Notes under the pieces: generated by a model
Told to the model about the DNA's origin: nothing
Seen by the model: the letters and a program-made list of their open reading frames with translations, nothing else
Database searches by the model: none
NCBI GenBank assembly: GCA_002415335.1
Contig: DHXL01000076.1
Location: 1,885-11,918 of the forward strand
Length of the DNA: 10,034 nucleotides
DNA from: Oxalobacteraceae bacterium UBA5157
Lineage (GTDB): Bacteria; Pseudomonadota; Gammaproteobacteria; Burkholderiales; Burkholderiaceae_D
Reading direction: 5' to 3'
Part shown: positions 1 through 5,893 of the stretch, one piece after another
Layout: each line of letters opens with the position of its first letter
Position numbering within the stretch: position 1 is the stretch's first letter
Made by a program: the position numbers and the translations under genes

Positions 1-104
1 TACTCTTCCTGGCCCAGCGTGAAGGCGAGAAATTCATGGGGGGCGGCTTCGCTGGCGGAGCGTGTTGCGGCGGATGGTGTACTGGCTTGCGCGCTTTGCA
101 TCAT
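1..104 (-). CDS. cheW: Chemotaxis coupling protein CheW, N-terminal fragment (gene runs off the left edge)
   Basis: CheW is the cytoplasmic SH3-like adaptor that joins methyl-accepting receptors to the kinase CheA. Only the first 34 residues are in the window. They form an Ala/Ser/Thr-rich leader of about 23 residues, then HEFLAFTLGQEE with the next codon beginning TA (probably Tyr). This matches the first beta strand of CheW proteins, which typically continue YGIDILKVQEIR in this clade. The start is the first of two tandem ATG codons (104-102). A GAGGG Shine-Dalgarno sits 8 nt upstream. Another in-frame ATG at 119-117 overlaps that Shine-Dalgarno and is less likely. No real plus-strand gene overlaps it. 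The call rests on a short stretch, but the core motif is distinctive. A CheW-domain fusion cannot be excluded because the rest is missing. Confidence 0.85.
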   Translation of the reverse strand, partial: MMQSAQASTPSAATRSASEAAPHEFLAFTLGQEE

Positions 105-343
105 GACAAGTGCCCTCATAGGAAGCGATGGACTTCGGAAATCGAAGCAGGTATGCGCCATGCGGCCGTCATCCACGCCCCGAAACTTCCCGGCAAGAGG
201 TTTCCGATCGCCAATAAAAGAGTAGCAGAGTCCCGCCAATAATGCGATCTCGAATTACAGGGAGCGGGGCGCTCGTCGCGCTGGATCTGGCGTCGGGTTC
301 GGGTGCTGTGATAGTTGTGAATTCGCCATGATGGCCGCTGGAT
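105..343. other. Non-coding leader between the barrel gene and cheW
   Basis: This 239-nt gap holds no supported gene. Two pieces of structure are visible. One is a perfect 5-bp stem with a 5-nt loop, CTTCG/CGAAG, at 133-147. The other is a 9-bp direct repeat CGCCAATAA at 209-217 and 234-242, 25 bp apart. The stretch 200-260 is clearly more AT-rich than its surroundings, which suits a promoter for cheW on the minus strand. I could not fit a convincing sigma-70 or sigma-28 (flagellar) promoter. No U-tract terminator follows the barrel gene, so readthrough into cheW is possible. Confidence 0.5.
113..117 (-). promoter_or_regulatory. Shine-Dalgarno site of cheW
   Basis: Read on the minus strand the bases are GAGGG, complementary to the 3' end of 16S rRNA. 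The 8-nt spacer to the ATG at 104 favours that start over the in-frame ATG at 119-117. Confidence 0.6.
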
Positions 344-1108
344 TCACCACAGTTTCGCGACCGGCAGGACCACGCCGGCGAACACCGACCATTCGTGCGC
401 GCTGTTCAAGCCACGCGTCAACCCCGCATCGAAGGTCAGCCGCTTACTCGGGCTGAGCGTCAGCGCGGCCAGTACCTGCGCGGTATTCTCGGCGCCGGCG
501 CGATGGGTGCCGGACAGCTCGGCGATACTGCCCACGCGCGCGTTCACCGGCAGCGAGAACGCGGCGGACCAACCGTCCTGGGTGCGCGCGGTGCCGCTGT
601 CGATCGCGCCGATCCGGGTCAGGTTCAGGTTGCCATCCACATGCAGCGCGCCGAGGTCTTTGCTGACGATGCCGTTGAGCGTGTAGTCGGCCTTGCCGCT
701 GCCAATGCTTTCGCCGGCGGTCGGCAACTTGACGCCGAACTCGAGGCCGTATGCGGTCGCGTCGTCGACCAGGAACGCGCGTTTCAACACAAGGCCGGTG
801 TCGCCGCCGCCGCGCATTCGATTGCCGCTTTCGTCGCGCGCCGACACGACGGTCTCGCCGCCCAGCAGCACGCCCCACTGGCGGCTGAACGCGAGTTTGA
901 ACAGATACGGGAGGCTGTCGCGGCGGGTATCGCCGGATCGGCTGCCGAGTCCGCCGAGTTCCAGTTCCAGCTGGCCCGGCAGCGGCAGTTGCGCCGAGTT
1001 GGAGACCGAGGGGCGGTACGGAGTGATCGCGTCATCGTCGGCGGCAAGGGCCGACAGCCCAACGGCGCAAAGTAATGCGGCGCTGGCAAACTTGATGCTG
1101 GGTCGCAT
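344..1108 (-). CDS. Small outer-membrane beta-barrel protein, MetA-like (phenol-degradation MetA family) putative transporter
   Basis: The product has 254 residues. It starts with a Sec signal peptide (residues 1-22): a Lys/Arg n-region, a hydrophobic core and an A-L-A cleavage site before ADDD. The mature part is a run of alternating amphipathic strands with Gly/aromatic turns, for example LPYLFKLAFS, GDTGLVLKRAF, GLEFGVKLPTA, DYTLNGIVSKDLG, VDGNLNLTRIG and WSVFAGVVLPVAKLW. This pattern fits the MetA-pathway family (Pfam Phenol_MetA_deg): small monomeric barrels, often only called transporters, whose substrates are mostly unknown. The C-terminus is Trp where many outer-membrane proteins have Phe. 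The single Cys is inside the signal peptide and has no proper lipobox. An AAGGAA Shine-Dalgarno lies at 1112-1117. The gene starts 13 nt after the amiC stop, so it is probably co-transcribed with amiC. Barrel and export are well supported; the family name is by pattern, and the substrate is unknown. Confidence 0.75.
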   Translation of the reverse strand: MRPSIKFASAALLCAVGLSALAADDDAITPYRPSVSNSAQLPLPGQLELELGGLGSRSGDTRRDSLPYLFKLAFSRQWGVLLGGETVVSARDESGNRMRGGGDTGLVLKRAFLVDDATAYGLEFGVKLPTAGESIGSGKADYTLNGIVSKDLGALHVDGNLNLTRIGAIDSGTARTQDGWSAAFSLPVNARVGSIAELSGTHRAGAENTAQVLAALTLSPSKRLTFDAGLTRGLNSAHEWSVFAGVVLPVAKLW

Positions 1109-1121
1109 GAATTCCTTGGTG

Positions 1122-2429
1122 TCAGGTCATCCTGCCCTTCGCGAGCGGCGGGTTCTTTGCGAAATATTTTTTGATGCCCTTCACCACCGCCTCGGCCATT
1201 TGGTCCTGATAGCCTTCATCGGTCAGCTTGGCTTCTTCTTGCGGGTTCGAAATGAACGCGGTTTCGATCAGGATGCTCGGGATGTCGGGCGCCTTCAATA
1301 CGGCGAAGCCGGCTTGCTCGACCGAGCCCCGGTGCAGGCGGTTGATGCCGCCGATTTCGCCCAGCACCGACTTCGCCAGTTTCAGGCTGTCGTTGATCTG
1401 CGCGGTGGTCGACAGGTCGAACAGCACGCTGGCCAGTTGCCGGTCATGGCTCTTGATGTTGACGCCGCCGATCAGGTCGGCGGCGTTTTCCTTGTTGGCC
1501 AGCCAGCGCGCGGCAGTCGACGATGCGCCTTTCTCCGACAGCGCGAACACCGATGAGCCGCGCGCGGTCGGTTCGACAAACGCGTCGGCATGGATCGACA
1601 CGAACAGGTCGGCTTGCACCTTGCGCGCCTTTTGCACGCGGACATTCAGCGGTACGAAAAAATCGGCATCGCGCGTCAGCATCACCCGCATGTTCGGCTG
1701 TGCCTCGAGCTTGGCCTTGATGCGCTTGGCAATGGCCAGGACCACATCTTTTTCGCGGCTGCCGCCGCCGCCGATCGCGCCCGGGTCTTCACCGCCGTGG
1801 CCGGGATCGAGCGCGATGGTCAGCATGCGCGTGACTGTATTCTGGAACGGCTTCTGTTGCTGTGGGTCGCCCGCTCGCGGTTCGACCTGTGCCGAACGCA
1901 GGGATGGCTGCACCTCCGGCATCGGGTCGCGCGACCAGTCGCCTTTCGAGATCAACGCGGCGATCGGGTCGGGCGCATTGACCGGGTACAGATCGAACAC
2001 CAGCCGATGCTGGTAGCCGGCAACCGGCTCCAGCGTGAAAACTTGCGGATTGACTTCTTCCTTCAGGTCGAACACCAGCCGCACCACGTTGGGGCGGTTT
2101 TGGCCGACCCGCACCTGGCGGATATACGGATCGTTCGGCTGAATTTTCGCGACCAGTTCCTTCAGCGTCGAGTTCAGTTCGAGGCCCTCGATATCGACCA
2201 CCAGCCGATCGGGATTCTTGACGACGAAGTGGGACACTTTGAGCTCGCTGTCGTTTTCCAGCGTGACGCGGGTATAGTCCTCCGACGGCCAGACGCGCAC
2301 GGCGAGGATTTGGGCGGCACGAGCGGCCGGGACAAAGACGGAGAGGAGCAGCGTCGCACCGGCCTTGAGCACCGTGCGACGGGTTTGTGAGCTCAAAGGT
2401 TTGGTGCGAATCTGAGGCGATCGAGGCAT
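1122..2429 (-). CDS. amiC: N-acetylmuramoyl-L-alanine amidase AmiC (Tat-exported, AMIN + Amidase_3)
   Basis: This zinc amidase cleaves the bond between N-acetylmuramic acid and L-alanine in peptidoglycan, which splits the septum at division. It has 435 residues. A twin-arginine signal (TRRTVLK at 16-22, hydrophobic stretch, AARA at 35-38) implies folded export by Tat, as for E. coli AmiC. An AMIN domain (about 40-150) targets the enzyme to the septum. A Pro/Gln-rich linker (about 165-200) leads to the Amidase_3 domain (about 203-422). The expected zinc/catalytic residues are present: H211 in DPGHGG, E226, H280 in SIHADA and E389 in IETAF. In AmiB/AmiC-type enzymes the segment around ENAADLIGGV (314-323) belongs to the autoinhibitory insert relieved by EnvC/NlpD-type activators. 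The start has AAGGG at 2436-2440 with a 6-nt spacer. It overlaps the end of tsaE by 37 nt in another frame. The tsaE-amidase pair is conserved in many proteobacteria. Confidence 0.95.
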   Translation of the reverse strand: MPRSPQIRTKPLSSQTRRTVLKAGATLLLSVFVPAARAAQILAVRVWPSEDYTRVTLENDSELKVSHFVVKNPDRLVVDIEGLELNSTLKELVAKIQPNDPYIRQVRVGQNRPNVVRLVFDLKEEVNPQVFTLEPVAGYQHRLVFDLYPVNAPDPIAALISKGDWSRDPMPEVQPSLRSAQVEPRAGDPQQQKPFQNTVTRMLTIALDPGHGGEDPGAIGGGGSREKDVVLAIAKRIKAKLEAQPNMRVMLTRDADFFVPLNVRVQKARKVQADLFVSIHADAFVEPTARGSSVFALSEKGASSTAARWLANKENAADLIGGVNIKSHDRQLASVLFDLSTTAQINDSLKLAKSVLGEIGGINRLHRGSVEQAGFAVLKAPDIPSILIETAFISNPQEEAKLTDEGYQDQMAEAVVKGIKKYFAKNPPLAKGRMT

Positions 2430-2878
2430 TGAAAACCCTTGTCTGACAACGCGCTCAATTCTACATCACGACCGCGGCCGGATACTGTCAATGACACATC
2501 GATGTCGGGTGACGGCAACACCGGTGCGGCGTTCTCCGGCCATTCGACGATGCAAACCTGGTTTTCGTTGAATTCCTCGCGAAATCCGGCATCCAGGAAT
2601 TCCTCGGCTCCGGCCATGCGGTACAGGTCGAAATGCACCACCGTCAGCGCCTTTCCCGCAATCGTCACGGTGTATGGCTCGGCCAGCGTGTACGTCGGGC
2701 TCTTGACGTGCCCGGCATAGCCTGCTGCGTGCAGCAGGGCGCGCGTGAGCGTCGTCTTGCCGGTGCCGAGGTCGCCGTGCAGGTAGATCGTCAAACCAGG
2801 CGCGAGCGCGCGCGCCAAGGCCGCGCCCAGGGCAATCGTGCCGGCTTCGTCATTCAGGTGATCTTTAAAATGCCGCAT
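2393..2878 (-). CDS. tsaE: tRNA threonylcarbamoyladenosine biosynthesis ATPase TsaE
   Basis: TsaE is the small P-loop ATPase that works with TsaB, TsaD and TsaC to make t6A at position 37 of ANN-decoding tRNAs in the cytoplasm. At 161 residues it is of normal family length. Visible motifs are the Walker A loop GDLGTGKTT (35-43), SPTYTL (60-65), HFDLYR (82-87) and VEWPE (111-115), all hallmarks of the family. The last 12 codons lie inside the start of amiC in a different frame. The ATG at 2878 is the only good start: the upstream in-frame codons contain no ATG, GTG or TTG before a TAA at 2920-2918. No Shine-Dalgarno precedes it, and it may be leaderless (see the promoter entry). It is the first gene of the minus-strand unit. 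Confidence 0.95.
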   Translation of the reverse strand: MRHFKDHLNDEAGTIALGAALARALAPGLTIYLHGDLGTGKTTLTRALLHAAGYAGHVKSPTYTLAEPYTVTIAGKALTVVHFDLYRMAGAEEFLDAGFREEFNENQVCIVEWPENAAPVLPSPDIDVSLTVSGRGRDVELSALSDKGFQCLDRLRFAPNL

Positions 2879-2961
2879 CGAATAAAATGTAATAAGTTTA
2901 AGTGTTGCGGGAAAAGTTTAGCGCAGCGTACTCTGTCCCCCGACTGGTCAAAGACTGCATC
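2879..2961. promoter_or_regulatory. Divergent tsaE / queG promoter region
   Basis: This 83-nt gap between two divergent genes is strikingly AT-rich at 2881-2920 in a GC-rich window. On the minus strand a weak sigma-70-like pair can be placed: TTCCCG at 2913-2908 and TACATT at 2890-2885, 17 bp apart, which would start transcription at or next to the tsaE ATG. On the plus strand TAAAAT (2883-2888) is a good -10 match for queG but has no good -35. The heptamer AAGTTTA occurs at 2894-2900 and 2914-2920, exactly 20 bp apart (about two helical turns), and could be an operator or chance. That a promoter lies here follows from the gene layout; the exact elements are tentative. Confidence 0.5.
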
Positions 2962-4092
2962 ATGCAAGACACCAGCACCATCGATTTGCCCGCATTGCTG
3001 CTCGCCATCAAGTCCTGGGGCCGCGAACTCGGTTTTGCCGAAATCCGTATCGCCGACACCGACCTGACCCGGGCCGAGGCCGGATTGCGCGCCTGGCTGG
3101 ACGCCGGCCATCATGGCGAGATGGATTATATGGCAGCGCACGGCAGCAAGCGCGCGCGTCCGGCGGAATTAGTGCCCGGCACCGTGCGCGTGATCAGCGC
3201 GCGCATGGATTATTTGCCCGCTGCGGCCGCACCCGAGTGGCGTGCGCGCGAATGGACGCGCATCAACGACCCGCAGGCCGCGACGATCTCGCTGTACGGC
3301 CGCGGCCGCGATTACCACAAGGTGCTGCGCGCACGGCTGCAGAAACTGGCGGACCGCATTGCCGGTGAAATCGGCGCGTTCGGCTATCGCGTCTTCACCG
3401 ATTCGGCGCCGGTGATGGAGGTCGCCCTGGCCGAAAAAGCGGGCCTCGGCTGGCGCGGCAAGCACACGCTGCTGCTCAACCGGGACGCCGGCTCGATGTT
3501 CTTCCTCGGTGACATCTATACCGACTTGCCGCTGCCGGTCGATCCGGCGATCGGCGGCCATTGCGGCCAATGTAGCGCCTGCATCGAGGTTTGTCCGACC
3601 CAGGCGATCCTCGGGCCGTATCGACTGGACGCGCGGCGCTGCATTTCGTATTTGACGCTCGAATTAAAAGGCAGCATCCCGCTCGCGTTGCGGCCGCTGA
3701 TCGGCAATCGCGTCGCCGGGTGTGACGATTGCCAGCTGGTATGTCCGTGGAACAAGTTCGCACAGCGCGCTGCCGTGCCCGATTTCGACGTCCGGCATGG
3801 ATTGGACAGCGCGACGCTGGTCGAATTGTTTGGCTGGAGCGAGGCGGAATTCAGCCGCAACACCGAGGGCAGCGCGCTGCGGCGTATCGGTTACCAGCGC
3901 TGGCTGCGCAATATCGCGGTCGGCCTCGGCAACGCGGCGCGCGACGGCGGGGTCGCGCCGCAGGTCGTCGCCGCATTGCAGGCGCGCGCGGACGATCCAT
4001 CCGAGCTGGTGCGCGAGCACGTGGCATGGGCACTGGCGCGCCACGCGGAGTGCCGGCCGTCGGGCGAGCCGACCGGGCAGGCTGCGCGATGA
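2962..4092 (+). CDS. queG: Epoxyqueuosine reductase QueG
   Basis: QueG performs the last step of queuosine synthesis: cobalamin- and iron-sulfur-dependent reduction of epoxyqueuosine at position 34 of tRNAs with GUN anticodons. It is cytoplasmic. The protein has 376 residues, close to the E. coli length. The N-terminal catalytic half shows HHGEMDYM (50-57), GRGRDYH (113-119) and FTDSAPVMEVALAEKAGLGW (145-164), where the Asp of DSAP matches the conserved active-site acid. Two [4Fe-4S] clusters are supplied by CGQCSACIEVCP (Cys201, 204, 207, 211), Cys227 and CDDCQLVCPWN (Cys254, 257, 261). A HEAT-like helical tail (about 303-362) is expected to grip the tRNA. I start at ATG 2962; an in-frame GTG at 2902 adds 20 residues that do not look like the family. 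The Shine-Dalgarno is weak. The stop overlaps the tamA start as ATGA. Confidence 0.95.
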   Translation: MQDTSTIDLPALLLAIKSWGRELGFAEIRIADTDLTRAEAGLRAWLDAGHHGEMDYMAAHGSKRARPAELVPGTVRVISARMDYLPAAAAPEWRAREWTRINDPQAATISLYGRGRDYHKVLRARLQKLADRIAGEIGAFGYRVFTDSAPVMEVALAEKAGLGWRGKHTLLLNRDAGSMFFLGDIYTDLPLPVDPAIGGHCGQCSACIEVCPTQAILGPYRLDARRCISYLTLELKGSIPLALRPLIGNRVAGCDDCQLVCPWNKFAQRAAVPDFDVRHGLDSATLVELFGWSEAEFSRNTEGSALRRIGYQRWLRNIAVGLGNAARDGGVAPQVVAALQARADDPSELVREHVAWALARHAECRPSGEPTGQAAR

Positions 4093-5885
4093 TCGAGACG
4101 GAGCGACTGTTGCGGATGCGCGGACTGGCATGCGCGCTGTTGTGGCTGGCAGCAGCGCCTGCACAGGCAAGCTACAAGGTGGAAATAACGGCCCCGAAGG
4201 CGCTGCGCGCCTTATTTGCCGAGCATCTCGAACTGGTGCGTTACCAGCAGCGTGATGACCTGAGCGAGGAACAATTCAAGTATCTGGTGGCGACCGTTGG
4301 CGAGCAGGTGCGTCAGCTTGCCGCCACCGAGGGTTACTTCTCGCCCAGCACCGTCGCGACGGTCAGCGCGAAAGACGGCGGCCGCGTGGTGCAGCTCCTC
4401 ATCGATCCACACCAACGGACCAGTGTGTCATCGGTCGCGCTCACGCTCAGCGGTGCCGCAGCCGCGGAGACTCCGCGGCCGCTCGACGCATTGCGCCGCG
4501 ATTGGCGCTTGCCGGCCGGCAACCCGTTTCGGCAGAAAGATTGGGATGCCGCCAAAAACGCCGCGCTGCAAGACTTGCAGAAACGGCGTTATGCCGCCGC
4601 CCGTATTCAGCACTCGGAAGCGCGCATCGAGCCCGACCGGCATGAGGCCGCGCTCGCAGTGCAATTCGACAGCGGGCCGGCGTTCAGCTTCGGCCCGCTG
4701 CAGATCAGCGGCACCAAGCGCTATCCGGAAAGCATCATCCGCAACGTCAACCCGCTGCGACTCGGCGAAGAGTACAGCACCGAACGCTTGCTCGAACTGC
4801 AGCGCCAGATCCTGAACACGCCGTATTTCAGCAACGTCGTGATCGATATCGCCAACGAAGGCGGGAATGACGCGGCAAGCGAGGCGGCCCAAGCGGAACG
4901 CGCGCCGGTCACGGTGCACGTCACCGAATTCCCGACCCAGCGCATCCGCGCCGGCGCCGGCTACGCATCCGATACCGGCGCGCACGTCGAGGGCCGCTAT
5001 TCGCACAACAATGTGTTCGACCGCGCGTGGGTGTTCGACAGCCAGCTCAAGCTCGAACAGCGGCGCCAGTTCGGTGAGCTGGAATTGGCGATGCCGCCCG
5101 ATCGGCATGCGTATGTCAACAGCGTGCACACCTCATTCGAACGCACCACGCTGCAAGGTGCCGATGTGCGCAGTCTGCGGCTCGGCGCGCAACGTACCCG
5201 GACGCTGGAAAAGTACGACCTCGCGATGACGCTGGAATACTATCGCGACGAGTTACAGGAAATCAGCGGCGTCCCGCTGGCGGACCAGACGCTGGCGCCG
5301 GGCAAGCATCAGGCGCTGGTGCCGGGCTATAGCTGGACCCGGCGCGATGTCGACAATCTCGTTTTTCCGCGGCGCGGCAGCGTGGTATCGGCGCAAGCCG
5401 GATTCGCGCTGCAAGGCGTGCTGACCGACCAGACTTTCGTGCGCCTGTACGGGCGCGTACGGCGCTACCTGCCGCTGAGATCCGGCGATCTGATCATTTT
5501 GCGTTCCGAAGTGGGCGCGCTGCTGAGCAAGGGTAGCAGCGCCGAGGTGCCGGCGTCGCTGCTGTTCCGCGCGGGCGGCACCGACTCGATACGCGGGTAC
5601 GGCTACCAAAGCATCGGCAACCTGCAAAACGGGACGGTGTACCCGACCAAATACCTGCTGACCGCCGGCGCCGAATATCAGCACTGGTTCTCCGCCGAGT
5701 GGGGCGCTGCGGTGTTTTACGACGTCGGGACCGCGACCGACAACTGGACCGACAGGACCGCTTATCAAGGCATCGGTGGCGGCGCACGCTGGCGCAGCCC
5801 GGTGGGGCCGGTCAATCTGGATCTCGGGTACGGCGTGCGCGATCACCAATTCCGGCCGCATATTTCGCTGGGCGTTGCCTTTTGA
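4089..5885 (+). CDS. tamA: Translocation and assembly module outer-membrane protein TamA (Omp85/BamA superfamily)
   Basis: TamA is the outer-membrane half of the TAM complex, which with TamB helps insert outer-membrane proteins or move phospholipid to the outer membrane. It has 598 residues. A signal peptide (about 1-27, ending AQA) is followed by about three POTRA domains (about 28-108, 109-194 and 195-280; the third contains GPLQISGTKRYPESI and a following helix). A 16-strand-type barrel fills about 283-598. The Omp85 lid-loop motif is present as GGTDSIRGYGYQS, with RGY at 502-504. The protein ends in Phe (SLGVAF), a proper beta-signal for BAM. The start ATG overlaps the queG stop (ATGA), so translation is probably coupled. 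A second ATG at 4116 would shorten the signal peptide by nine residues and is also possible. Adjacency to tamB distinguishes it from BamA. Confidence 0.93.
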   Translation: MIETERLLRMRGLACALLWLAAAPAQASYKVEITAPKALRALFAEHLELVRYQQRDDLSEEQFKYLVATVGEQVRQLAATEGYFSPSTVATVSAKDGGRVVQLLIDPHQRTSVSSVALTLSGAAAAETPRPLDALRRDWRLPAGNPFRQKDWDAAKNAALQDLQKRRYAAARIQHSEARIEPDRHEAALAVQFDSGPAFSFGPLQISGTKRYPESIIRNVNPLRLGEEYSTERLLELQRQILNTPYFSNVVIDIANEGGNDAASEAAQAERAPVTVHVTEFPTQRIRAGAGYASDTGAHVEGRYSHNNVFDRAWVFDSQLKLEQRRQFGELELAMPPDRHAYVNSVHTSFERTTLQGADVRSLRLGAQRTRTLEKYDLAMTLEYYRDELQEISGVPLADQTLAPGKHQALVPGYSWTRRDVDNLVFPRRGSVVSAQAGFALQGVLTDQTFVRLYGRVRRYLPLRSGDLIILRSEVGALLSKGSSAEVPASLLFRAGGTDSIRGYGYQSIGNLQNGTVYPTKYLLTAGAEYQHWFSAEWGAAVFYDVGTATDNWTDRTAYQGIGGGARWRSPVGPVNLDLGYGVRDHQFRPHISLGVAF

Positions 5886-5893
5886 TCCCGGAC

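Noticed and set aside
19..242. Two overlapping 68-codon plus-strand frames at the left edge
   Set aside because: They overlap the CheW N-terminus, have no Shine-Dalgarno and no recognisable product.
105..260. Sigma-28 flagellar promoter for cheW
   Set aside because: The only partial matches (a GAAGTTT stretch and a GCCG stretch) have the wrong spacing and lack the GATAA part.
255..329. A 24-residue minus-strand mini-ORF after the barrel gene
   Set aside because: There is no Shine-Dalgarno, and its Pro/Arg-rich composition gives no reason to think it is translated.
318..346. Nested inverted repeats (TGAAT/ATTCA around GCCAT/ATGGC) at the end of the barrel gene as a terminator
   Set aside because: The stems are short and interrupted, overlap the stop codon, and no U-tract follows on the minus strand.
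1067..1069. Lipoprotein modification of the barrel protein at its only Cys
   Set aside because: The Cys sits mid-way through the signal peptide after Leu-Leu, not after a Gly/Ala/Ser lipobox position. An A-L-A signal peptidase I site follows at residue 22.
395..1556. Plus-strand open frames across the barrel gene and amiC
   Set aside because: These are shadows of minus-strand genes with clear signal peptides and domains. The translations have low-complexity Ala/Arg composition and no motif.
2902..2961. GTG start for queG adding 20 residues
   Set aside because: The extra residues are not family-like and run through the AT-rich promoter region. ATG 2962 gives the usual QueG length.
3729..4088. 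A 120-codon upstream extension of tamA
   Set aside because: It lies wholly within queG, is Arg-rich and would bury the signal peptide. The ATG at 4089 gives a proper N-terminus.
5699..5893. Upstream extension of tamB
   Set aside because: It overlaps the tamA barrel end and puts 65 Arg-rich residues before the membrane anchor.
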